64,000 bases of DNA, taken from NCBI GenBank assembly GCA_010692635.1, contig JAAHGL010000007.1, positions 161,528 to 225,527 on the forward strand, written 5' to 3'. A model generated the notes under the pieces. It did no database searches. It was not told the origin of the DNA and was given only the letters and a program-made list of their open reading frames with translations. Origin of the DNA: Symploca sp. SIO2C1 (GTDB lineage Bacteria > Cyanobacteriota > Cyanobacteriia > Cyanobacteriales > Coleofasciculaceae). The stretch's first letter is position 1; each line of letters begins with the position of its first letter. The position numbers were made by a program, and so were the translations under genes. Positions 9,243 through 17,900 of the stretch are shown in pieces.

Positions 9243-11135
9243 CTAAGAAAACAGTTGCCAAATCTTAATTGTCCGGTCATCACTGCCGCTAACCAAGAAG
9301 TAGCCATCGGGACTAAAGGCAACAGAGCGAATAGAATTAGAATGACCAGAAAGAGTGCGTAGTCGTTTGCCTGTGTGCCAATGCCACAACTCAATGCTCT
9401 TGTCACTGCCACTGGCCAAAGTCTGAGCATCGGCACTAAAGGCAACAGAGGTAATACGATTAAACTTGGTGGAAAAAGCATGCAGTCGTTTACCGAGATG
9501 TGGCTCCCACAGCTCAATAGTCTTGCCACTGCTAGTGGCTAAGGTTCGACTATCTGCACTAAAGGCAATAGAGGTAATGCCACCGGAGCGATTAGAATTA
9601 CTACGTAGTCGTTCCCCAGTGTTAAGATTCCAAAGTTCTAAGCTACCGTCCAGGCTGCCAATAATGCAAGTCTGACCATCTGGACTAAAAGTAGCAATTC
9701 GAGCGGAGATTGAACGTCCAGTCAAAGGACGTAGCAGTTGGCTTGTACCCACAACCCAGAGTTTGACTTCTGAATCACTGGTGCTAATTAGGGTCTGACC
9801 ATCGGGACTAAAGGCAATATATCGAACTTTTCCTGAGTTTCTGGGGAAGGTATGTAGCAGTTCTCCTGAGGAAAGATCCCAAAGCTTGATAGTCCTGTCG
9901 TAACTACTGCTGGCTAGAAACTTACCATCTGGGCTGATGGCAATGGAAGTAACTCGATTAGTATGACCAGAGAGAGTACCTAGCAGTTTCCCAGAAGGCA
10001 ACTCCCATAGCCTAATAGTTTTATCGTAACTACCACTAACCATAGTCTGACCGTCCGGAGTGATGGCAACTGCCTTAACAGTATTTTTATGTCCAGACAG
10101 GGTACGACGCAGTTGAACTTTTTGCCAGGAACTGGTTGACGGTTCGCTGGGGAGGAAGCTAGCTACAAAACTGGAAGCCTTAACTAGGAAAGAATTTTCT
10201 TTTTGGGTAATGATAGGATTACCGGAGGGAGTAACTGATGCAGGTACTCCGATAGTCTTCCCATTGGGAGTATCAGTAGGTACAGGTAATGGGGTGATGA
10301 TGTCCTTGAGGCAGCGCCTAATCATCTGTGGCGTCTGGGGTCGTCCACCGGGAAAGGTAGCCATTAAATAATCAATCAAACCAGCAAACTCCGTCGAAAC
10401 CTGAGAAGCACTGTCTCGCCAATACAATTTACCTGTTCGGAAGTCTTTCTCAAAATTAGTAGGATGTTGACCCGTCAACAAATAGACTAGGGTACGTCCA
10501 AGAGCAAAGAAATCAGATTGGGGTACAGATTGACCTTCAGCCTGCTCCGGTGGCGTATAGCCTACGGAAATAATCACTGTACCCGTCACATTCTTGGCTT
10601 GCTTCTGCAAGTAGGTATCTGTAATTTCCCGAACCGCACCAAAGTCAATCAAGACTAATTGTCCATTGGGCCTAAGTAAGATATTAGATGGCTTAATATC
10701 CCGGTGAATCAACTCTTGCTGATGGAGTTGAGCTAAGATCTCTGAGAGTTGTTCCAACCACACGATCGCTTGTTCTTGAGTAATCGGTTGATTGTCCCGA
10801 TTCTTCATCCATTTCTTTAAATTGATGCCATCGATTTTCTCCATCACTAAGCAGTACAGTATTTCACCACTGTCGTCAGCCAAGGTAAAATATCCATCTG
10901 GTTCAACTCTAGGAATACCAGGATGATTTAACCGACTTAAGACTGCTCCCTCTCGCTGGAATAGAGATACTGCCTTTTGTTGAGTTTCTGAAGAGTAGAA
11001 ACGATCTAGATTGAGAACTTTTAAAACCTTGGGGATACCGCCATCATCCACCTCAAAGGTTTGACCAAATCCCCCTTTCCCTAGTGGTTCCAGAACTCGA
11101 TAGCGGTTTTGTACTAATAAACCTGGATGAATCAT
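9243..11135 (-). CDS. Ser/Thr protein kinase with seven WD40 repeats
   Basis: 630 residues. The N-terminal Hanks-type kinase domain shows the glycine loop GKGGFGQTF (19-27), Lys39 in the VLKVLNL strand, catalytic HRDIKPSN (144-151) and DFGAV (164-168). A linker of about 60 residues leads to seven WD40 units from about 335 to the end, each close to VxSxAFSPDGxxLxSGSxDxTIxLW, enough for one complete beta-propeller. No membrane segment is seen, so it is a cytoplasmic kinase with a scaffold. It lies downstream of the NB-ARC gene on the same strand; before a small element inserted, its ATG overlapped that gene's TGA (see findings). Substrates are unknown. Confidence 0.92.
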   Translation of the reverse strand: MIHPGLLVQNRYRVLEPLGKGGFGQTFEVDDGGIPKVLKVLNLDRFYSSETQQKAVSLFQREGAVLSRLNHPGIPRVEPDGYFTLADDSGEILYCLVMEKIDGINLKKWMKNRDNQPITQEQAIVWLEQLSEILAQLHQQELIHRDIKPSNILLRPNGQLVLIDFGAVREITDTYLQKQAKNVTGTVIISVGYTPPEQAEGQSVPQSDFFALGRTLVYLLTGQHPTNFEKDFRTGKLYWRDSASQVSTEFAGLIDYLMATFPGGRPQTPQMIRRCLKDIITPLPVPTDTPNGKTIGVPASVTPSGNPIITQKENSFLVKASSFVASFLPSEPSTSSWQKVQLRRTLSGHKNTVKAVAITPDGQTMVSGSYDKTIRLWELPSGKLLGTLSGHTNRVTSIAISPDGKFLASSSYDRTIKLWDLSSGELLHTFPRNSGKVRYIAFSPDGQTLISTSDSEVKLWVVGTSQLLRPLTGRSISARIATFSPDGQTCIIGSLDGSLELWNLNTGERLRSNSNRSGGITSIAFSADSRTLATSSGKTIELWEPHLGKRLHAFSTKFNRITSVAFSADAQTLASGSDKSIELWHWHTGKRLRTLSGHSNSIRSVAFSPDGYFLVSGSDDRTIKIWQLFS

Positions 11136-11162
11136 CGCTGCTGCAATTTACCCCCGATCACC

Positions 11163-11285
11163 GGGTGAGCGAAATTAGGGAAGGAATTTCTAGCGAAGTA
11201 TCCTTTCAAATTATTAGTTCTCCTTTGTTTCCTCATCTCCCCATCTCCCTATCTCCCTATCTCCCCACCCTTTTTTCGTTCACCC
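11163..11285. mobile_element. 123-bp MITE with 9-bp target duplication
   Basis: Termini are inverted: GGGTGAGCGAAA at the left and TTTTTTCGTTCACCC at the right. The direct repeat CCGATCACC flanks it exactly (11154-11162 and 11286-11294), the expected target-site duplication. The interior is non-coding, with a CTCCCTAT-type tract near the right end. A second full copy is at 56752-56876 and a right-end-only copy at 41954-42006. The short size and lack of a transposase make it a non-autonomous element; 9-bp duplications are seen in several IS families, so the helper cannot be named. Confidence 0.85.
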
Positions 11286-12895
11286 CCGATCACCTCTAGT
11301 AAATTGAGAATATTGGTTTGGGCATATCCTACTGCTTGTGGGGAGTGCCGTTGTAGCATTGATAGAACCTGATTTAGCTGCTCTTCAAGAGGATTTGCCT
11401 CGGTTAAGGTCAGATATAATTTATCTACAATCCGTGTCAGAATCAGGCGAACTTGAATTTGTTTTACCTCTTTTGTTGTCTGTTCCTTAACCAATGCATG
11501 AGTTCTTAGGAGTCCCAATTTACTGACTGACTGAGTTGCCACTGTTGTCATTATATCTTTACAGACCTGCTCAATCAATTGGTTAATAACATACTTCATC
11601 ACCACCGGTTGTAGGGTAAAAATAGCCTCATTCCCTTCTCGGTTTGATGCTTTTTCCAGTAGCGAGCGTCGCTTCAGAGATTCAAGAGCTGCTACTAATT
11701 TAGATAACGATGATACAGAAAACTGCATATCTGCTTTCAATTGAAGCAATGATATGGGTTGATTTTCCAGAGCAAACCAATAGACAATTCCCATTTCTAA
11801 GGTTGACAATCGTTCAAAATGCTGATTTAACAGGCTCAGAAGAATATCACCAATGACTAAGGTACTTTGCTCTAGTAATTCATAAATATCGCCATTAAAT
11901 ATCTCCTGAATCGTGGTAGCAATTATTTTTAAAGCTAAGGGATTACCTCTATATAGCTGAATCAGTTCTTCAGAACCCCTCTTTAAATTAGAGAAACCTT
12001 TAGTTTCCAAGAGTTTTTTGGCATCTTCGAGTTGTAATCCCTTAAGTTTTAACTCCCTAACCGGTAAAGTGGCTCCTGCCAAAGACGAAATTTCTATCGG
12101 TTTCTCGCGACTGATGAGAAGTAAACAACTTTGATGCCTTTCTTGTCCTACTCGCCTAATTAACTTGCCATAATCTTCATAACCTTCTCGATATTGCCCT
12201 GCTAGTTCTCCGCTGCGCATTACTGTTTCCCAATCATCCAGTATCAGGAAACAGCGATGTACTTGTAAATACTCAATTAGTCGCGAAATTCTACCATCTA
12301 CAGTTGTTGGTACATCTGTCTTCTGCCCATTGGCTAAAAATTTGAGCCAATCTGCTAAGATATCTTGAATCGGTGGGGCGTTGCGTAGAGAACGCCAGAT
12401 TAGGTACTCAAAAGATTGTTGAATTTGCTCTGCAAGCTTAGCTGAGAGTGCTGTTTTACCAATTCCACCCATGCCTAGCAGTGCTACTAAGTGACAAGAC
12501 TCAACCACAATCCATTGCTCTAGCTGAATTAGTTCTGTGGTACGACCATAAAAGGTAGAGATATCAATCGCTTCTCCCCAGTCTTGACAAGTCTTAGTGG
12601 GCGTTAGGCTGCGGCGCTCAACAACCTCTTCCCACTTTAGTCCGAGAACTTGACAGTAGGCTTTGAAGGCTGCTGCACTAATAGGTTGCTTTCCTGCCAA
12701 AAACCGTTTCCAAGTTCCTCCTGAGATACCCTCAGCATAAGAACCATCTAGAAACCAGTTTTTGTTAGGCTCTAAAACCTTACTAGCCTCCACGAGGCAG
12801 GTGTCATCTTCATCAATACTCCAACCCCACCCCTTTTCATTTCTAGCTTGCTTAATTTTGGCTATTCCCAGTCGAGAGGCTTTAAGCGTCGGCAC
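11249..12895 (-). CDS. NB-ARC (STAND) ATPase, C-terminus replaced by MITE sequence
   Basis: 548 residues. The N-terminal ~95 residues form a helical module (LKASRLGIAKIKQA, TWKRFLAGK, VLGLKWEEVVERR) common at the front of cyanobacterial NB-ARC proteins and resembling an HTH. The NB-ARC domain has Walker A GMGGIGKT (141-148), Walker B FLILDDW (216-222), an RxxR-type sensor region LLLISREKP, and the GLPL-equivalent GNPLALK. Helical repeats follow to about residue 535. Such STAND ATPases act as ligand-triggered switches, normally fused to WD40 or TPR sensors; here no sensor repeats are fused, but a kinase-WD40 gene follows. The last residues (ERKKGGEIGR) are encoded by the inserted MITE; the ancestral end reconstructs to KLQQR. 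Confidence 0.88.
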   Translation of the reverse strand: MPTLKASRLGIAKIKQARNEKGWGWSIDEDDTCLVEASKVLEPNKNWFLDGSYAEGISGGTWKRFLAGKQPISAAAFKAYCQVLGLKWEEVVERRSLTPTKTCQDWGEAIDISTFYGRTTELIQLEQWIVVESCHLVALLGMGGIGKTALSAKLAEQIQQSFEYLIWRSLRNAPPIQDILADWLKFLANGQKTDVPTTVDGRISRLIEYLQVHRCFLILDDWETVMRSGELAGQYREGYEDYGKLIRRVGQERHQSCLLLISREKPIEISSLAGATLPVRELKLKGLQLEDAKKLLETKGFSNLKRGSEELIQLYRGNPLALKIIATTIQEIFNGDIYELLEQSTLVIGDILLSLLNQHFERLSTLEMGIVYWFALENQPISLLQLKADMQFSVSSLSKLVAALESLKRRSLLEKASNREGNEAIFTLQPVVMKYVINQLIEQVCKDIMTTVATQSVSKLGLLRTHALVKEQTTKEVKQIQVRLILTRIVDKLYLTLTEANPLEEQLNQVLSMLQRHSPQAVGYAQTNILNLLEVIGGERKKGGEIGR

Positions 12896-12980
12896 TTGTG
12901 CACCCTATTTTTCCGATTGTCAAGATCAATTTTAGATCGGTTCTGCTGGTTTCAAGATCAGCATTTTAGTGCAGAAGCTT

Positions 12981-13006
12981 TGACATCAATGATATCGTTG
13001 ATGTCA
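12981..13006. promoter_or_regulatory. Palindromic operator candidate for the FitAB-like pair
   Basis: TGACATCAA-T-GATATC-G-TTGATGTCA is a 26-bp dyad with a single mismatched pair, ending 22 bp before the antitoxin ATG. The decamer AGTGCAGAAG is directly repeated at 12968-12977 and 13010-13019, symmetrically around it; the second copy supplies the ribosome-binding site. RHH antitoxins such as FitA bind dyads in this position with their toxin to repress the operon. Confidence 0.6.
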
Positions 13007-13028
13007 ATGAGTGCAGAAGGAAGTGCCT

Positions 13029-13274
13029 ATGGCCAGCATTACTATTCGTGATATACCTGATGCTACTAAAGAAGCGCTACGTATTCAGGCTGCACAATCG
13101 GGCTTGTCCCTTGAGGCATATTTGCGCCATGTGCTCAAACAGTTATCATGCAAAGAGACTACAGCAAATATTAATATCTTGGACATAGCGCAACAATGTT
13201 TCGGTACAAAACACGGTATTGACCTTGAATTACCGGAACGTCATTCAAGACGTTCATCTGTTACGTTTGATTGA
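13029..13274 (+). CDS. FitA-like ribbon-helix-helix antitoxin
   Basis: 81 residues from the ATG at 13029, which has AGAAGG just upstream. The N-terminus MASITIRDIPDATKEALR and GLSLEAYLRHVL are the ribbon-helix-helix DNA-binding domain of FitA/StbC-type antitoxins; the C-terminal half (with ELPERHSRRSSVTFD) would wrap the toxin. Its TGA overlaps the toxin ATG (TGATG). An earlier in-frame start at 13011 lies in the operator repeat and is less likely. It should neutralise the PIN toxin and autorepress through the upstream palindrome. Confidence 0.88.
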   Translation: MASITIRDIPDATKEALRIQAAQSGLSLEAYLRHVLKQLSCKETTANINILDIAQQCFGTKHGIDLELPERHSRRSSVTFD

Positions 13275-13699
13275 TGATTATTTTGGATACGAATGTGATC
13301 TCTGAACTGATGCGTGAAGCACCAAATCAAGCAGTAGCTGAGTGGATCGCCTCTCATAAATCTTTTCATCTGGCATTGACGACTATTTCTATTGCTGAAA
13401 TTCAGCGTGGCTTGGCGCGGTTACCCAAAGGTAAGCGACGTACTGAACTTGAAAGCAACTTCTCAAGCTTTATCAAACAGGCATTTAGTGGCCGCATCTA
13501 TACTTTTGATGAAGATGCAGCATATACTTATGGCAACGTATCCATGCAACGAGAAACGATAGGCTTACATGCTGATGCAGTCGATATGATGATTGCGGCG
13601 ATTGCTACATCGCAAAATGCATCTATAGCAACACGCAACGTTAAGGACTTTGAAGAGTGCGGGGTTCATATTATCAATCCATGGGATTATGTATCCTAA
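13274..13699 (+). CDS. FitB/VapC-like PIN-domain toxin
   Basis: 141 residues. The PIN acidic residues are visible: LDTNVISEL (first Asp), the conserved Glu in SIAEIQRG, Asp in HADAVDMMIAAIA, and the closing TRNVKDFE. These form a Mg-dependent ribonuclease site. The FitB-type end VHIINPWDYVS is intact and length is normal, so the toxin looks functional. Start is the ATG at 13274, overlapping the antitoxin stop; a TTG one codon earlier is in frame but not needed. RNA target unknown. Confidence 0.9.
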   Translation: MIILDTNVISELMREAPNQAVAEWIASHKSFHLALTTISIAEIQRGLARLPKGKRRTELESNFSSFIKQAFSGRIYTFDEDAAYTYGNVSMQRETIGLHADAVDMMIAAIATSQNASIATRNVKDFEECGVHIINPWDYVS

Positions 13700-13723
13700 A
13701 TTATCAATGGACGATTGATAATT
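13699..13723. terminator. Hairpin after the toxin gene
   Basis: AATTATCAAT-GGACG-ATTGATAATT forms a perfect 10-bp stem immediately at the toxin stop. The stem is AT-rich and has no strong T tract, so it is a weak terminator or a 3' stabilising hairpin. Confidence 0.45.
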
Positions 13724-13860
13724 GATTAATTTGGTCTAAGACCTCTTCAGCCAGGGGTGAGAATTTTCGCTAGATTAGATTTGGTACAGAAGCAATACAG
13801 CCTTACTTTTCCTCGTCTCAAAAGCTTGCCTTATCTTCTCTCATAATTGGTAACCTCCCT

Positions 13861-14868
13861 ATGAAAGACTTGAATCTTGACCTAGTGACAGACTTGAATC
13901 TTGACCCAGTGACAGGCGTTATCAAAGCGATCGCTCGCATAGCAGCTTCCCCGATTAAAAACCAGCTTGAGCGTGATAAGAGGGTAATTCAAGTGCTCAA
14001 GAAACTGAAGCTCAATCCTGAGCATCCACCAGCAGATTTCACTGGGGTTTATCGCTATGCCCTTGCAGAGTATGGTGTTGACAAACCACAGCCAGTTCTA
14101 GAACTCTTTGAGCAAAAAGCAATAATGCAGGCGTTTCGGCAAGCCTTTGAGCAGAATGACCAATCAATTCTTTTGCAGGAAGGAGAGGATTTTCTCGACT
14201 GGAATATATTAGGTGATCGCATCCGAGAAGTTAAGATTGATATTCAGCGAGAGTTTGCTGATTTTCAAGCAGTCTTTATTAAGGTGGCAAACTCTACGCG
14301 GACACCTGCTGATGTTATTCAAAGCCAGAAAATAGATCACTTAGCAAAGATTTTAGAAGAGATTGAGGCTAGGATACCAGCACTACCACCACTTACCCTT
14401 GACCACCTCTGGGAGTTATTGCTTGACAAAGCGACTAAAACTGACCAAATGAAACCAGAAATTGCCAATAATTTGGGCATGTGGAATCCTGCACCCAAAG
14501 TACCAAAAGGCACACCATTTTATTTCGTGGTTAATCTTGAGACTTCCGGTTATTTGATTCTGCTGGAAAAGAACCCTGAAAGACAAATTTGGTGTTTATC
14601 ACCATCATTTTTAGCACCACCGTCATTTCTGGAAGCAGGACAAGTGAAGTTACCCTTGGCAGATCAAGATACTTTTACCGCCGATAGTGTTGGTAGAGAG
14701 CAGATGGTGGCGATTATTAGTCACGAGCAGCTTAATTTCGATTGGTTGCCGGGGAGTGATGATGAACCTTTGGAAATGCGGAAGGTGCATTTAAATCAAT
14801 TATTAGAATATTGTAAAAAATTCCCAGACAGCAAAATATTATCTTCGGAATATACAGTGATTTTCTAA
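13861..14868 (+). CDS. DUF4384-like protein with conflict-system-type N-terminal module
   Basis: 335 residues, start ATG preceded by a weak GGTAACC. The N-terminal ~160 residues (RDKRVIQVLKKLKLNPEH, FTGVYRYALAEYGVDKP, DFLDWNILGDRIRE, then DIQREFADFQAVFIKVA) are a module I recognise as recurring at the front of diverse cyanobacterial proteins, including NTPases and TPR proteins; a docking role is plausible but unproven. The C-terminal ~120 residues (PKVPKGTPFYFVVNLETSGY, LILLEKN..., ending in EYTVIF) look like a DUF4384 beta domain, often found with proteases and kinases. It precedes the TPR-CHAT gene by 44 bp on the same strand, so the two are probably co-expressed. Confidence 0.6.
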   Translation: MKDLNLDLVTDLNLDPVTGVIKAIARIAASPIKNQLERDKRVIQVLKKLKLNPEHPPADFTGVYRYALAEYGVDKPQPVLELFEQKAIMQAFRQAFEQNDQSILLQEGEDFLDWNILGDRIREVKIDIQREFADFQAVFIKVANSTRTPADVIQSQKIDHLAKILEEIEARIPALPPLTLDHLWELLLDKATKTDQMKPEIANNLGMWNPAPKVPKGTPFYFVVNLETSGYLILLEKNPERQIWCLSPSFLAPPSFLEAGQVKLPLADQDTFTADSVGREQMVAIISHEQLNFDWLPGSDDEPLEMRKVHLNQLLEYCKKFPDSKILSSEYTVIF

Positions 14869-14912
14869 AATTCAAGGTGATTTGCTACCATTTGTAATTC
14901 CAGTTAAGAGAT

Positions 14913-17900
14913 ATGACAACGTCTATTTGGTTATTAATACTAATTACTTCTATTTTGTTGATCTCTTTTGTTCTTTACAAGAAAATAGAGCATTTTATGC
15001 GACTACGTAAGCTTGCTCAGCTCAATCAAATAGTTACTCAACTATATCAGCGTGGTGATTCTGAACAAGTCCTAATGATAGCAGAGAAATCCTTGGAATT
15101 AAGTAAAAAACTGCAAAAAAGAGATTACTATGATACAGCCAATAGCTTTAACAATCTCGCGATAATATACTCTGACAAAAGGCGCTATTCAGAAGCAGAA
15201 ATTTTATATTTAGAAGCTTTAGCAATATGGAGACGTTTGTTGGGAGACAATCATATTAATATAGTACAAACTTTAAATAATTTGGCATACATATATGAAA
15301 AGCAAGGTCGCTATAAGGAATCAGAAACTTTGTATGTAGAAGCTTTGGATATTCGGGAAAGCTTGCTAGGTTCTGAGCACCTTGATGTAGCACTGAGTTT
15401 AAATAATTTGGGAGGAATTTACACGTCTCAAGGTCGCTATAAGGAAGCAGAGCCTTTGTATGTAAAAGCTTTGGATATTCGGGAAAGCTTGCTAGGTTCT
15501 GAGCACCTTGATGTAGCACTGAGTTTAAATAATTTGGGAGGAATTTACACGTCTCAAGGTCGCTATAAGGAAGCAGAGCCTTTGTATGTAAAAGCTTTGG
15601 ATATTCGGGAAAGCTTGCTAGGTTCTGAGCATCTTGATGTAGCATCTAGCTTTAATAACCTAGCATTTCTACACTACTCTCAAGGACATTACTTGGAATC
15701 TGAAGCATTGTACCTGAAAGCCTTAGATATGCGAAAGCGATTATTAAAAACTGAGGAGCACCCTGATATAGCAACTAGTCTGAATAATCTAGGAGCACTT
15801 TACGAAGATCAGGGTCGTTACTTAGAAGCAGAACAAAAGTATCTCAAAGCTTTAGCAATGCGACAGCACTTTCTAGGCAAACAACATCCTTATGTAGCAA
15901 CTACTTTAAACAACCTGGCAGAACTTTACAAAGATCAAGGACGCTTCGTAGATGCAGAACGAAAATATCTAGAAGCTTTGGCGATATTACAGCATCTCCT
16001 AGGTAACCAACATCCCTATGTAGCAACTACTTTAAACAACCTGGCAGAACTTTACAAAGATCAAGGACGCTTTGTAGATGCAGAACAAAAGCATCTGGAA
16101 GCTTTATCAATGGAACAACGTTTGTTTGGAGATGAACATCCTAGTGTGGCACGCAGTCTGAAAAATTTGGCAACACTTTATGTCTCTCAAGGGCGTTATT
16201 CAGAAGCAGAACAAAAATATCTAGAAGCTTTATCAATGCGACAACGTTTACTAGGCAATGAACATCCTAGTATAGCAACTAACTTAGACAGTTTGGCAAT
16301 ACTTTATGTTTCTCAAGGGCGTTATTCAGAAGCAGAACAAAAATATCTAGAAGCTTTATCAATGCGACAACGTTTACTAGGCAATGAACATCCTAGTATA
16401 GCAACTAGCTTGAATAATATAGCAACACTTTATGCTTCTCAAAGGCGTTACTCAGAAGCAGAACAAAAGTCTATCGAAGCTTTGTCAATGCGACAACGTT
16501 TACTAGGCAATGAACATCCTAGTATAGCAACTAGCTTGAATAATATAGCAACACTTTATGCTTCTCAAAGGCGTTACTCAGAAGCAGAACAAAAGTCTAT
16601 CGAAGCTTTGTCAATGCAACAAAATTTGCTAGGCAATGAGCATCCTGATGTGGCAGTTAGTTTAAATAATTTAGCAGCAATCTACGCCAATCAAGGACGT
16701 TACTTAGAAGCAGAAGAAAGATATTCAAAAGCTTTATCAATGCGACAAAACTTGCTAGGCAATGAGCATCCTAGTCTAGTAACCAGCTTAAATAATCTAG
16801 CGGCTGTGTTTGCTACTACTGGTTGCTCTACTAAATCTCTATCAAACATGCTCCAAGCAAATAAGATAGATGATCAGATAATAAATGATATCTTTGCCTT
16901 TAGTTCAGAAGGTGATCGCCTTGCCTATCTAAAAACAATCAGAGGTAATTTTCATGCTTTTCTTTCCCTAGTCTGCAAGTGTTTTTCTAACTCTCCTCAA
17001 GCAGTGCAAAAGGCACTAGATGTAATTTTAAAACGTAAAGTCCTTACTGCATCAGCACTTGCTGTCCAAAATGAAGTTCTCTACAGCGATCGCTATCCCC
17101 ATCTTACCGAAGACTTCCACAAACTCCGCGACTTAAGCGAACAAATAATCTACCTCACCTTTTCCATCCCACAAACTACAGATTTCACTACTTACCAGCA
17201 ACAATTAGCACAACTACAAGCCGAACATAACAACTTGCAAAAAAATCTGGCGTCTCAAGTGCCAGAAATCCAATTACAAGAACAACTTCCTAACCGTAGC
17301 GATATCGCATCAAAGTTGCCAGCAGGTTCAATATTGGTCGAGTTTGTTCGCTTTGATGTCTTCAATTTCAAAGCAATCCCAGCCAAAGGAGAAGCACAAT
17401 GGCAACCTGCCCGCTATCTTGCCTTTATCTTACCCGCAGGACAGCCAGAATCAGTAGAGATGATCGATATTGGGGAAGCAGAATATATTGATAGCTTAAT
17501 TCGAGAATTTAGAGGGTTGGTATCTGGAACAGGTACAAATCCAGAAAATCAGCTAGGAATGTTCAACAAACGGAATTCTAAATTAATTTTTAGAGAATAT
17601 CATCCCCAAGCAGGTAGCAAACTAGGGCAAGCGATATTTGACAAACTTCGCCCCTATATCCAAGAACACCAACATTTAATTATTGCCCCAGATGGAGAAT
17701 TGAACCTAGTCCCATTTCAAATTCTCCCTAGCGACGACAGTGGAAAGAAAATGCTGATGGATGAATTTACCATCAGTTATTTAACTGTCGGACGAGACAT
17801 CCTGCGGCAGAAAGTAGAGACAAAACGCACTGCATCCCTAAAAGCTTTAGTATTGGCTTCTCCGAATTTTGACTTGAATGCAGAAACCGTTACCCCTCAG

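Noticed and set aside
9194..9529. 111-codon minus-strand frame
   Set aside because: Shadow of the WD40 repeats in another frame.
15256..15645. 129-codon minus-strand frame with perfect internal repeats
   Set aside because: Antisense of the duplicated TPR units; the repeats come from the real gene on the plus strand.
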